Below are positions 36,154 through 45,094 of a DNA stretch of 64,000 bases, in pieces. The position numbers and the translations under genes are program-made. Every line of letters starts with the position of its first letter. The first letter of the stretch is position 1. Source of the DNA: Paenibacillus sp. PastM-3 (GTDB lineage Bacteria; Bacillota; Bacilli; Paenibacillales; Paenibacillaceae). The notes below the pieces were generated by a model, which saw only the letters and a list, made by a program, of their open reading frames with translations, was not told the origin of the DNA and ran no database searches. The DNA is taken from assembly GCF_029893965.1 (NCBI RefSeq), contig NZ_JARXXP010000001.1, positions 795,920 through 859,919 of the forward strand. Reading direction: 5' to 3'.

Positions 36154-36206
36154 AATCTTTTCCTTGTGAATGACCTTCGCCCTCCTGTTTGAAATGGGCA
36201 AGAAAT

Positions 36207-36238
36207 ACAAAAGGAGCCTACTGGCGTAAGGCCCCTTT
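36207..36238 (-). terminator. Leader hairpin before the usp-mrp operon
   Basis: On the minus strand AAAGGGGCC and GGCTCCTTTT pair around 11 bases, about 50 bases before the first gene. It may be a leader terminator (attenuator) or the end of an unseen upstream transcript. Confidence 0.4.
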
Positions 36239-36346
36239 CTGTTGTTCTGTACCCTTAAATGTTATATTTAAAGTATATCGATTAAGATACTATTTGTAAA
36301 GTTTACGGACATAGAAAAGTCAAGATTACAGGAAGCAGGGATTAGG

Positions 36347-36898
36347 ATGATCTATGTTGCACTACTAAGAGGGATCAATGTGGGCGGTAACAACATTATT
36401 AATATGAAGCTGCTCAAACAGACTTTTGAACAGGCCGGCATGACCTCCGTAACCACCTATATCAATTCCGGGAATATCATCTTTGCTGCTGACCATCCGC
36501 GGGAGGATTTGCCGAAACTGCTCGAAATGACGATCCAGAAAGACTTCAGCCTTAACATTAAAGTTCTGATCCGGAGCCTGGATGAGATTCGCACAGTCAT
36601 GGAAGCCCTTCCTGACTCCTGGAGCAACGACGACAAGCTCAGAAGCGATGTCATGTTCCTGTGGGATGAAGCAGATGATGAATCCGTACTGGACAAGCTG
36701 CCGTTGAAGCCCGGAATCGGTACCCTCCTGTATGTTCCCGGCGCCGTATTGTATTCCGTGGAGCGCGAGAATGTTATTAAAAGTGCAATGGCCAAGCTCA
36801 TCGGCAGCACGGTGTACAAGCTAATGACCGTGCGTAATGTGAATACGACCCGCAAGATTTACCAGCTAATGCTGGCGGCAGAAGCGCAGCAGGCATAA
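36347..36898 (+). CDS. DUF1697 protein
   Basis: 183 residues. The start YVALLRGINVGGNNIINMKL and the stretch VTTYINSGNIIFAAD are characteristic of the DUF1697 family, whose role is unknown. ATG start behind AGGGATTAGG. It stands alone, with a terminator behind it. Confidence 0.9.
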   Translation: MIYVALLRGINVGGNNIINMKLLKQTFEQAGMTSVTTYINSGNIIFAADHPREDLPKLLEMTIQKDFSLNIKVLIRSLDEIRTVMEALPDSWSNDDKLRSDVMFLWDEADDESVLDKLPLKPGIGTLLYVPGAVLYSVERENVIKSAMAKLIGSTVYKLMTVRNVNTTRKIYQLMLAAEAQQA

Positions 36899-36943
36899 AA
36901 ACCCTGCACCTCCTGAATCCGCACCGGCTGCACTGAAACATCA

Positions 36944-36993
36944 AAGCCGCACCTAAGGCTTATAGCTGTAAGCTCTCAGGTACGGCTTCATTT
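36944..36993. terminator. Bidirectional terminator
   Basis: AAGCCGCACCT and AGGTACGGCTT (36944-36954 and 36978-36988) form a stem, followed by CATTTT. It lies between convergent genes. Confidence 0.7.
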
Positions 36994-36998
36994 TAACG

Positions 36999-39155
36999 CT
37001 ACGGCAAATATCTTTCGGCTATCCGGATTACCTTGCCATCCTGCGTTGTTACGGTGCACAGCATCCCGGAGTCGGACATTATATCAAGCCGCTCTATAAA
37101 TTCCGCCCTGCTGACTGCTTTGGGTGAAGCGCCGTCCATAATATTAAACTCCGCTTCGTCCGACAGCTCCAACGGGTCCTTGATGGCAAGCTTATTCAGG
37201 ACGTAGAAGCCTCCCGGCATATCACGCTCCGGGTCAATGCCCAGCCTCCGCAGCCGGGCCGGTTCTTCGTCCTCCGTCAGCCACTCCGCATTATCGAATT
37301 TAAATCCGGGCTCCGTCAGAGTTATACCGCTAACATAGCCCAAGAGCTCGCTTACGGGAGATATAGTGAAGTCTGCAGATGTTGCGGGAATTTGCAGCTC
37401 AATCTGCTCCCTGGTAAGGTTCCAGCCCAGCTCATCCTGTACGAATGCAGCCGCTGCCTGTGCAGGGTCCAGCAGCTCAGCTGCCTGCTGCCCCTGGTCT
37501 GCCGCTGCCTGCAGACCGGCAAAATACTCTGCGGAAGGTAAGGAGGTATCCGGTGTCTCGTAATACTCATAACCGTTGCCATCCTTCCAGCGTTCGACAA
37601 CCCAAATACCGGAATCGCCCTGTACTGTGGGCTGGGACAGCAGCAGATGGGCAGAGGTTCCATCCGACATCACAAACTTCGCAATCGCATGATTTCCGCT
37701 GTACGTCTCATGTTCCAGCATCCCTTTGCGCTCCAAGAAGACCTGCAGTGCCGTTTCCCGTCCGGCCGGTGTGCCCAGATCGTATTCCGCGCTCCAGATT
37801 ACGCCTTCATAACGTGGAGTATCTCCTTCATAAGCAAACACCAGCAACGGTTTCCCCCTACTGCTGTCTTCCGTAATCTTACCGTCAACCGCGTTCATAC
37901 CGCCAGCCAGCGGCAGCTTGCTGAGGTCATCCGGCTCCAGCCGGTACTCGAGCCGCCACAGCTCAAGCGGCTCCGGGAGCAGACCCTCTACCCGGCCAGC
38001 CTGCTCAAACACGGTCATTTCGCTGTCTACAATGACAGCGCCGCTTACCCCGTTCTCTATCCCGGCTATCTGGTCCGCTATATATTGCTTGGCATAATCT
38101 GCTTCGGTCAGCTTTTGAGAGCGCATATTCCCCGTTAAACCGGCAACTGCAACAGTTATAATGACTAATGCTGCCGCAGATGTAACCGCCCAGAAGGACG
38201 GCTTCCGGTAATTCAGAATATTTTTAATCCGCCCTTTCGTACTGTTCTCACCGAAGGCAAGCGGAGTACGGCCTGTAAAGGTTCTGCCGGTGGACAGCGA
38301 GAGCAGCGAGGCAGAATAGTCCTTCTTGATGCCACTGCCCAGCTTCCGGATCACCGCCTCATCGCAGGATTTCTCCATATCCTCATCCATGAGGCGGACA
38401 GCAAGCCAGATCAGCGGATTGAACCAGTGCAGACAGAGCGCGGCAAAAGCAGCAAGCTTCACCATGTGGTCAAGCCTGCTGATATGAACCTGCTCGTGCC
38501 GGATGATATAGCCGCGTTCATGTTCTCCAAGCCCTGCAGGCATAATGATGCGGGGCTTCAGCAGGCCGAACACGAACGGAGTCTTCGCCCCGCCCCACTC
38601 GTAGATGTTTCCACTTTGATGCCGTGCTCCCTTCAATTTCCTGTTTAACCGAATGGCTGAGACAAGGCCGCCGGCCAGCATAACTGACATTCCGCCGAGC
38701 CAGACATACCCCGCCACAGTCTGCCAGCGTTCTGCGGATGATAATGTGGCGGCTGCAGCTATCACAGGCATTGTTCCAGCCGTTCCCGTTGCAGCAGAAC
38801 CCGCCGCCACGCGGTCCTCATCCGCAGTGATACCGCCAGTCGTACCTCCTTCCGTACCTCCTGCCGTACCGCCTGCCGGTGTTGAAGGCTCTGGCGCTGA
38901 ATCCAGTGGCGGCTGAACTATAGTCTGTGTACCGACTACGGCAGCCTGCAGATTGCCCCTTCCCAGTTCAGGCAACAGACTGTAGGGCGTCTCAAAGGAT
39001 AAAGGACAGAGTAGACGAAACAGCACCGCGAACCAGAGGATATAAGAGAGCAGCTTAGGTGCCTTTCTTAGCATGAACCTGGCAACCAGTACGAGCAGGA
39101 TGACGTAGCTTCCGGCAACGCTCATCTGCAGCACGGTCTGAAAAACAGCCGTCAT
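36999..39155 (-). CDS. BlaR1-like M56 sensor metalloprotease
   Basis: 718 residues. Four membrane helices flank a cytoplasmic gluzincin site HEQVH (220-224) with LMDEDMEKSCDEAVIRKLG downstream, as in BlaR1 and MecR1. After the fourth helix the outer part (about 360-718) does not show a penicillin-binding domain, so the signal is probably not a beta-lactam. A Gly/Thr-rich linker (about 93-112) is in the first outer loop. ATG start behind GGAGGAGGAA, two bases from the end of the BlaI-type repressor gene, which it should inactivate. Confidence 0.85.
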   Translation of the reverse strand: MTAVFQTVLQMSVAGSYVILLVLVARFMLRKAPKLLSYILWFAVLFRLLCPLSFETPYSLLPELGRGNLQAAVVGTQTIVQPPLDSAPEPSTPAGGTAGGTEGGTTGGITADEDRVAAGSAATGTAGTMPVIAAAATLSSAERWQTVAGYVWLGGMSVMLAGGLVSAIRLNRKLKGARHQSGNIYEWGGAKTPFVFGLLKPRIIMPAGLGEHERGYIIRHEQVHISRLDHMVKLAAFAALCLHWFNPLIWLAVRLMDEDMEKSCDEAVIRKLGSGIKKDYSASLLSLSTGRTFTGRTPLAFGENSTKGRIKNILNYRKPSFWAVTSAAALVIITVAVAGLTGNMRSQKLTEADYAKQYIADQIAGIENGVSGAVIVDSEMTVFEQAGRVEGLLPEPLELWRLEYRLEPDDLSKLPLAGGMNAVDGKITEDSSRGKPLLVFAYEGDTPRYEGVIWSAEYDLGTPAGRETALQVFLERKGMLEHETYSGNHAIAKFVMSDGTSAHLLLSQPTVQGDSGIWVVERWKDGNGYEYYETPDTSLPSAEYFAGLQAAADQGQQAAELLDPAQAAAAFVQDELGWNLTREQIELQIPATSADFTISPVSELLGYVSGITLTEPGFKFDNAEWLTEDEEPARLRRLGIDPERDMPGGFYVLNKLAIKDPLELSDEAEFNIMDGASPKAVSRAEFIERLDIMSDSGMLCTVTTQDGKVIRIAERYLP

Positions 39156-39157
39156 GA

Positions 39158-39520
39158 CTATTCCTCCTCCTTCTCGTTAATCAGCTTCAGCAGCTCGTCA
39201 ATCTCCTTCTCTTCCAGCTTCCGGCTGCGTGTGAACGCAGCGAGAAACCGCGGCAGCGATCCCCCGAACGTCTCTTCCACGAACTGCTTGCTTCTCTCAG
39301 CATGGAAATCCTCCTTGCTGATCAGTGACACCACCGTGCCGTCTCCGTTATGAAACAGCCCTTTAGCCTCCAGCCGTTTCAGCATGGTATAGGTAGTCGA
39401 TTTCTTCCAGCCCAGCTTGGCTTCGCACAGCTTCACCAGCTCCCCGGAGGGCAGCGGCTCACCCTTCCAGATCAGCTCTGCCAGCCTGGCCTCTGTTTCA
39501 GTCAGCCTTACTGCTTTCAA
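39158..39520 (-). CDS. BlaI/MecI-family repressor
   Basis: 120 residues. Winged helix (LTETEARLAELIWKGEPLPS, KLGWKKSTTYTMLKRLEAKG) and a dimerising end rich in Glu/Lys. TTG start (39518-39520) nine bases after AAGGGG. Two TACA-N3-TGTA sites lie in its promoter. It forms an operon with the M56 sensor protease. Confidence 0.9.
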   Translation of the reverse strand: MKAVRLTETEARLAELIWKGEPLPSGELVKLCEAKLGWKKSTTYTMLKRLEAKGLFHNGDGTVVSLISKEDFHAERSKQFVEETFGGSLPRFLAAFTRSRKLEEKEIDELLKLINEKEEE

Positions 39521-39541
39521 TATATTCAGCCCCTTACGGTT

Positions 39542-39583
39542 TACAATTTGTAGACCTCCTGTTTTATCAGTTTACAACTTGTA
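39542..39583 (-). promoter_or_regulatory. Two BlaI-type operators and a promoter
   Basis: TACAATTTGTA (39542-39552) and TACAACTTGTA (39573-39583) are the TACA-N3-TGTA boxes known for the BlaI/MecI family, 31 bases apart. On the minus strand TCGACA and TAAACT (17-base spacer) form a promoter whose -10 region overlaps the second box. Confidence 0.75.
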
Positions 39584-39769
39584 GACCGATTTGTCGATAC
39601 ACACGCACATAAAAAGGCAGCGGGCGCACCTTAGCTGCTTGCTTCGATCTCCTCAAGTTATTATTACTATGAAGGTATTGTTAAATCTTCTATATTACAG
39701 AGGTTTGTTTTATAATTTCATTAGAAGTAACTATAAGGAGGCGCAGGAAAAATCAGCACAACATTTGAA

Positions 39770-40729
39770 GTGTACCCGGGGATCCCTGAAGTTCCAACTG
39801 TAACAGCATTGCTGGAGCTTGCTAACAGGAAGCTGAGCTGCTTTTTAGAGGGATATGAAGTGAAGCAGATGCCGCAAATACATGTCCGGCTGGATGAAAC
39901 CATCCTTTTGCCTAGCGATACAAGTCTCCAAACTGCAGATTGGAATACAGAGTATGCTTGGTTTTATGTTGAACCGAGTCATGGCGGAGGAACGGATGCT
40001 TATTACTGTAAGGTGGATGAGCTCACCTTGGAGATTTGGGATAGTTTCAGAGAGTATGGCGATACATACCTTAACGTGTTCGACTCTTTGTCTATCGGGC
40101 ATTACTGGTCGTTCCGCAGATCTGCGGGGCAGCCTGCAATTATCAATCTGGCTTATGGCCTCATTGCCTCTGCCTTGGCTGAACTGACAAAAGGATATAT
40201 TTATTCTGATGACGGGGCCTGGTATGGCAGACCTGTACGAGCGGAAAAGTTTGATTCTCTCTACTTTGTTGCAGAAAAAGCTGACACTATAGGGAATGCC
40301 TTATGGTACGAGAATTGTTTGGAGAACATCGTTACTGAGTACACCGGCAAGCCGCTAGACCTCAAGTATCAGCAATTTGAATTTAATGAACTATCCATGG
40401 AGCAGCGTTTAGTATATTATCCTTCGGGGAGGCTATTTAGCAAAGGTCCGGCTGAGGAGGACAGATTGTTTATGATGTTAAGCCCCTGTAGTGATTTCCC
40501 TTATTTCATTATTCTTTATACTGACCTTGCAGCAGACAAAGAAGCGTTACTACAGCAAATGCAGCTGCTTGATATAAAAAACGGACACCGTTTAACAAAT
40601 CATCCTGTTACAGCATTTATGGCTGAGTACAAGAACCTTAAAATACTTCTTGAGCGTCCGGATGTAGACTTTTGGGCGAATCCGTTATGCATTGAGGATG
40701 CAGAAGTGTTGAAGCGGCAGCTTACCTGA
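39770..40729 (+). CDS. Unknown protein, about 319 residues
   Basis: A soluble, Tyr/Trp-rich protein (NTEYAWFYVEPSHGGGTDAY, IWDSFREYGDTYLNVFDSLS), probably alpha/beta. No family is recognised. The frame opens upstream of the first ordinary start codon (GTG 39770). The only good Shine-Dalgarno site (AAGGAGG, 39735-39741) lies too far away, but is ten bases from an ATC codon (39752) in the same frame. Either translation starts there or the first codon has been lost. Confidence 0.65.
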   Translation: MYPGIPEVPTVTALLELANRKLSCFLEGYEVKQMPQIHVRLDETILLPSDTSLQTADWNTEYAWFYVEPSHGGGTDAYYCKVDELTLEIWDSFREYGDTYLNVFDSLSIGHYWSFRRSAGQPAIINLAYGLIASALAELTKGYIYSDDGAWYGRPVRAEKFDSLYFVAEKADTIGNALWYENCLENIVTEYTGKPLDLKYQQFEFNELSMEQRLVYYPSGRLFSKGPAEEDRLFMMLSPCSDFPYFIILYTDLAADKEALLQQMQLLDIKNGHRLTNHPVTAFMAEYKNLKILLERPDVDFWANPLCIEDAEVLKRQLT

Positions 40730-41136
40730 ACACCTATCCCTTTCAGATTGATGGCCGGATCACCGCTCTCTCAGAGCAGCTGATCGGGAGCAGGCCCGGC
40801 AGGGTTCAGCCTGCCGAGGTCTATGCTGATCACAGGCGTGAGGACTTTACGATGCAGGCGGGCCGGACCATACTTGCAGAGGGCAGGAATTTCCTCCGGG
40901 ATCTGAAGGGACTGCTGGACGAGCCGGTTCAGCTCGGCAGTATCCCCTTGACGATCATCTCCGGCACCCATATTTCGCGGATGGAGAAGAAGACCAGACC
41001 TGCGCTGCTTGAAGCCCACCGAAAAACGGCGGCAGGCCACCCGGGCAGCAGGCTCGTCGAGGCCAGACGTTCCGGGCATATGATCATGTATACAGAGCCC
41101 CAGCTGATTGTGGACGAAATCAAGCGGATGATTTGA
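40729..41136 (+). pseudogene. Alpha/beta hydrolase, C-terminal remnant
   Basis: About 135 codons without a start (NTYPFQIDGRITALSEQLIG, then LTIISGTHISRMEKKTRPAL and RSGHMIMYTEPQLIVDEIKR). The final GH is the position of the catalytic His, and the strand before it resembles the end of the fold, but the nucleophile half is missing. It follows directly on the stop of the 39770 gene, which suggests a deletion joined the two. Confidence 0.6.
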
Positions 41137-41162
41137 TCACCCGGAAGCTCATCAAGAAGCAC

Positions 41163-41192
41163 AAAAAAGCCTGCAAAGAATGCGGGCTTTTT
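41163..41192. terminator. Terminator
   Basis: AAAAAAGCCTGCA and TGCGGGCTTTTT pair between the convergent hydrolase remnant and isoprenoid synthase gene. Confidence 0.7.
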
Positions 41193-41205
41193 ATAGCATA
41201 CTCAT

Positions 41206-43590
41206 TTACCGCTCCCGGTTCACCACATAATTAAGCAGATGCTTCAGGAAAGGGATATTGCGGGGAATTTCTTGCAGCGCGTCACTTGCCAGACAGTAAT
41301 GCTGCCACATTTCCTTTCCGGCACCATCCTGCCCGAGAATCGAGACGAAATTCGACTGGTTATTGAGTACATCGTTGCCGGCGGGCTTGCCGAGCACATG
41401 GGCTTCCCCTTCCACATCCAGCAGATCATCCCTGATCTGAAAAGCAATCCCCATATGGTAAGCAAACCGCTTCAGTGCTTCAATCTCCGCTTCTTCCGCT
41501 TCAGCCAGAATCGCCGGCATCACCAGACAAGCCTCAAAAGCGACTCCTGTCTTGTAAAAGCATATCCTGTCCAGCTGCTCCAAGGTCAGAGCTTTACCTT
41601 TGGAATCGAGATCCATCATCTGTCCCATGCACATATCTGCTGCCTTTTGCGCCGAATAACGGATCAGAGCCAATACGGTCTCCGGCTTGAAGCGGTTCAG
41701 TGACGCCTGCTGAAAGGTCGCCTGCTGGATCAGGTACAGTCCGGTTAATTCGGCTACCGCGCTGCTCTGAACCTGGTGCAGGGTCTCACGTCCTCTGCGG
41801 GTCGGGGCATTGTCCTGCGAAGGCAAATCATCAAAGATCAGCGATGCCGTATGCATATACTCCAGCGACCGCAGCAGAGGCATAATCGCCGGTGCGTCCA
41901 GCCCGTATCCGTTCACCCCCATAACCCAGGTCAGGATGGGACGCAGCCGCTTCCCGTCCCCTTCCAGACTATAATTGGCGGCATGGACCAGCCGTTCCTG
42001 CATAGCCGGAAGGCTCTGCGGACTGCTGAACTTCAGTTCATTGTTAATCAGGGAACGGACATTTTGCAAGGTGCCGGAGAATTCCTCCTGCTCCCGGGCA
42101 TCCTGTTTGAGCTGATCGATTAAACCGTCACGCAGCAGCTTGTCAAAAAAGTCCACGTCATCCGCCTTGCTGACCATTTTTTGCAGTAAACGGCCCAACT
42201 CCCCTAAGCCGCCGGCAAAAAGCTTCATCGTCTCATTGTATTTGACGGCTCCCGCACGTTCTCTGTAACGTTTAAGCCCGTTGACCGCCCGGTCCAGTAT
42301 CACTTCTCGCGCTTTGGAATCAGAATGGTAGACACTGTGAATCAGGTTGGCTACAACCGCCCAGTAGACTTCAAAAGGATTGATCAGATCAGGCCTTTCC
42401 TGATGATACTTTAAATAATAAGTATACGGGGTGACAGCCCCGTCTTTCAGGTCTTGCTCCATATCGGCAAAATCATCTGCCAGCTGATTGTAAATGCCGA
42501 AGTAAAAAGTCCGCTCCTCAAAGCCTTCATCCGGGGGAGCACTGATCACTGAACGGGCAATCAGCCGGGATGAGGACGATTTCAGAATGACGGGGATATA
42601 CAGCTCCTCATTGGTGTATCCCTTATAGGAAAGAAGCTTGACACGGTCAATATCCTGAGCCTGAAAAAAGACATGGGACTGGGCAAAAAAGGTCTGCCGG
42701 CTGTCCGCATTCTGATGATCCCTGATATAGACAAATGCTTCTGTAAGCTCCTTATGGATATACTGAATCAGCTGCCTGTTCTGACCGGACCATACGTCCA
42801 GCTCCGGCACTTCCCCTGACAGCAGTGCGCTGCCGATGAATGCGGAATACTGCTCCTTCTCATGGGGAGTCAGAATACTCGAATCCAGCAGATCATCCAC
42901 AAACGGATAGGTCAGGCCGTAGGAATAACCGAGCCTCACTGCGGCGTCCAGTCTGCGGGAGCGCTCCGCCGGCGCTGCATCCTCCCCCATTTCCTCAATG
43001 ACATGCAGGACAACCCCTATAATAATCTTAATCAGCTTACGCTGGGCATGCTCTGCGCTCATTCCCTCTGGAATTTGGGCAGCTACGGCCCGCAGCTTCT
43101 TGAACAGCCAGATGATTGCCGTTTCTATGCCTTCTTTCCGGGCCCAGCGGTACACCTCCGCCAGATTCATAAACTCCGGTCCCGTCGTCCCGTTCCTGCC
43201 GGGGGGGCTTGACAGAAGCCGGCTCATATCATCAGCCGTCCGCTGTATCCGCCGCTGTGTCTCCGGGGCATTCAAATCCTTGCCTAAATCTCTCATGTAC
43301 ATATAGGAGATGCTGCGGTTCAGGTATTCTGTCAGTTTCCCTGTAACTTTAAGCCACTGAATGTAGCGGTAAAAATCCCGGGTATCCGGTTTGCGGCCTG
43401 CTCTGGAGAATACGGATAATCCGCTGAAGCGCCGGAGGTGATTTTTTTTCCATATCTGAATGTCTTCAGTCAGGACCTGGATTTGCGATTTGTTGATAAC
43501 CTGGTTATGGAGTGCCGTGAAGTATCTGAGCGCCTTCTGTTCCGCATTGCCGTACTCCTCTGTTGCTGTCTTCCTGAAGTTTTCTTTCAT
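41206..43590 (-). CDS. Double-domain isoprenoid synthase (polyprenyl synthetase family)
   Basis: 794 residues. The C-terminal 300 form a full trans-prenyltransferase: GKRLRPILTW, the first aspartate motif FDDLPSQDN, TRRGR, GQMMDLDSKG and the second motif FQIRDDLLDVEGE. The N-terminal 450 also look like an isoprenoid-synthase fold, with YPFVDDLLDSS (about 232) and YNQLADDFADMEQD (about 371) set as two aspartate motifs. So one domain may make a prenyl diphosphate and the other use it, as in fungal chimeric terpene synthases. This is about twice the length of ordinary family members. ATG 43588-43590 is chosen because AAGGG precedes it. Confidence 0.75.
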   Translation of the reverse strand: MKENFRKTATEEYGNAEQKALRYFTALHNQVINKSQIQVLTEDIQIWKKNHLRRFSGLSVFSRAGRKPDTRDFYRYIQWLKVTGKLTEYLNRSISYMYMRDLGKDLNAPETQRRIQRTADDMSRLLSSPPGRNGTTGPEFMNLAEVYRWARKEGIETAIIWLFKKLRAVAAQIPEGMSAEHAQRKLIKIIIGVVLHVIEEMGEDAAPAERSRRLDAAVRLGYSYGLTYPFVDDLLDSSILTPHEKEQYSAFIGSALLSGEVPELDVWSGQNRQLIQYIHKELTEAFVYIRDHQNADSRQTFFAQSHVFFQAQDIDRVKLLSYKGYTNEELYIPVILKSSSSRLIARSVISAPPDEGFEERTFYFGIYNQLADDFADMEQDLKDGAVTPYTYYLKYHQERPDLINPFEVYWAVVANLIHSVYHSDSKAREVILDRAVNGLKRYRERAGAVKYNETMKLFAGGLGELGRLLQKMVSKADDVDFFDKLLRDGLIDQLKQDAREQEEFSGTLQNVRSLINNELKFSSPQSLPAMQERLVHAANYSLEGDGKRLRPILTWVMGVNGYGLDAPAIMPLLRSLEYMHTASLIFDDLPSQDNAPTRRGRETLHQVQSSAVAELTGLYLIQQATFQQASLNRFKPETVLALIRYSAQKAADMCMGQMMDLDSKGKALTLEQLDRICFYKTGVAFEACLVMPAILAEAEEAEIEALKRFAYHMGIAFQIRDDLLDVEGEAHVLGKPAGNDVLNNQSNFVSILGQDGAGKEMWQHYCLASDALQEIPRNIPFLKHLLNYVVNRER

Positions 43591-43737
43591 TCGATGCACA
43601 ACCCTTGACTCTTATTTGTACTGTACACAGCTGGATTTGTCCTGTTGAACAAACACGGTGCAGGCTTTTTCTCCTCCTTATACGGACTGTGGGCAGGAAG
43701 GTTACGCTCAATCTATACTGCATCTATACTTATGAAT

Positions 43738-43762
43738 AAAAAAAAGGCCCCGAAGGGCCTTT
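43738..43762 (-). terminator. Terminator of the STAS-like gene
   Basis: AAAGGCCC, loop CGAA, GGGCCTTT, followed on the minus strand by nine T. It lies 17 bases after the leftward gene's stop, so the isoprenoid synthase downstream has its own promoter. Confidence 0.85.
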
Positions 43763-43778
43763 CCTGTAATGCTGCACC

Positions 43779-44138
43779 TTATTTCTTCAGGCTTAGCAGG
43801 TATGCATCAGCTTCCTCATAAGTCGGATAGTGTACAGCAAAGCTTCCGAACAGTCTCTTCATCTGCATTTTCCAGATTGGAGAGTTAGCGACATATACCC
43901 AGCCGCCAAGGCCGTTGGCAACAGCCATTTCGCCTGTAGGAGCCAGCATTGCAGCAACCTCAGGGGACAGAATGGTCGGGGAACCAGTTACATCAGTAAT
44001 CCCGGTGAAGCCCGGTTTGAGCTGTTTCATTGCTTTTTCGAAATCAGAGATGTAAGAAGGCACATCTGCTTCTGTAAGACCCATTGCTTTTACAACCACT
44101 TGATTTTTTGCCGTGTTAACTTCCATTGTGTAAGGCAT
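43779..44138 (-). CDS. STAS-like (SpoIIAA-fold) small protein
   Basis: 119 residues. Its core GFTGITDVTGSPTILSPEVA and end WKMQMKRLFGSFAVHYPTYE align by eye, with the same length, to the protein at 61620-61979. The alternating strand/helix pattern fits the STAS/SpoIIAA fold. ATG start; CTTGGAGGAA lies upstream. It is a single-gene unit with its own terminator. The function is unknown. Confidence 0.65.
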   Translation of the reverse strand: MPYTMEVNTAKNQVVVKAMGLTEADVPSYISDFEKAMKQLKPGFTGITDVTGSPTILSPEVAAMLAPTGEMAVANGLGGWVYVANSPIWKMQMKRLFGSFAVHYPTYEEADAYLLSLKK

Positions 44139-44162
44139 GCTGATTCCTCCAAGTATAATATT

Positions 44163-44184
44163 AAATCATATGTATATATGATTT
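44163..44184 (-). promoter_or_regulatory. Inverted repeat upstream of the STAS-like gene
   Basis: AAATCATA (44163-44170) and TATGATTT (44177-44184) with six bases between them lie 25 bases before the start, where a repressor would sit. Confidence 0.4.
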
Positions 44185-44272
44185 ATATCGGTTTTTGTTT
44201 AAGCTTTGTTGAGAGAAAAAGGAATATAATTAATGTATTTAATAATATTCAGTTCCCTGATAGGAAGAGCTG

Positions 44273-45040
44273 TTATTTGGTAGCTGAATAGCCACCGTCA
44301 ATCAGATGAACAGTACCTGTAATGAAACCGGCCTCTTCACTCAGCAGGAAGCAGACAAAGTTCGCTACTTCTTCCGGAGTCCCATACCGCTTAAGTGCTG
44401 TACCCGAGGCAATTGCCGACTGCAGACCTTCCACATCATCGGACAGCAGACGCTCATAACGGCCCATCATCACAGTCGGAACCGGTCCCGGTGCAAGCAC
44501 ATTTGCACGAATGTTAAGGTGACCCACTTCAGCTGCTACAGATTTGGTCAAGCCGATAATGGCGTGCTTACTTGCGGAGTATGCAGCATCGCCGGCCATG
44601 CCGATTGTACCATGCAGGGAAGCGCAGTTCAGAATCGATGAACCTGATGTCATGTGCGGAAGCGCATATTTCATCATCATGAATTGGCTGTAGAGATTTG
44701 TTTCGATAACGCGGTTGAACGTTTCGAGCGGATAGTCTACTACAAGCGTGTTGTCACCGGTGATGGCTGCGTTGTTATACAGGCAGTCAATTTTACCGTA
44801 GCGTTCGATGGTTTCTTGGATAACGCCCTGTACAACAGGCTCTTTAGAAACGTCGCCCTGGATAAAAAGCGCCTCTCCGCCCTGTTCAGTGATTTCACGG
44901 ACCGTAGCTTTTCCCGATTCGGAAATGGTCACACAGACTACTGATGCACCTTCACTGGCAAGCTTGAGAGCTGTAGCCCGTCCGATACCGCTTCCTGCTC
45001 CAGTTACGATCGCTACTTTCCCATTAAATCTGCTACTCAT
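44273..45040 (-). CDS. Short-chain dehydrogenase/reductase (SDR)
   Basis: 255 residues with the classical SDR motifs: the NAD(P) site VTGAGSGIGRA, the NNAAITG loop, the catalytic Ser region ILNCASLHGT and YSASKHAIIG with the Tyr-xxx-Lys pair. The end ITGTVHLIDGGYSATK is typical of the FabG-like group. The substrate is unknown. ATG start behind AAAGCGGTG. Its leader (45041-45230) is long and may be structured. Confidence 0.9.
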   Translation of the reverse strand: MSSRFNGKVAIVTGAGSGIGRATALKLASEGASVVCVTISESGKATVREITEQGGEALFIQGDVSKEPVVQGVIQETIERYGKIDCLYNNAAITGDNTLVVDYPLETFNRVIETNLYSQFMMMKYALPHMTSGSSILNCASLHGTIGMAGDAAYSASKHAIIGLTKSVAAEVGHLNIRANVLAPGPVPTVMMGRYERLLSDDVEGLQSAIASGTALKRYGTPEEVANFVCFLLSEEAGFITGTVHLIDGGYSATK

Positions 45041-45094
45041 CTAAACACCGCTTTCTTGTTGTAATTTGCTGGCTTTGCCGTTTGAATCCATGGA

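Noticed and set aside
43201..43207. G7 run in the isoprenoid synthase as a phase switch
   Set aside because: The reading frame continues correctly on both sides and the run is short.
43505..43723. Leftward 72-codon frame upstream of the isoprenoid synthase
   Set aside because: Overlaps the start of the synthase in another frame and has no ribosome-binding site; a shadow of the leader and gene start.
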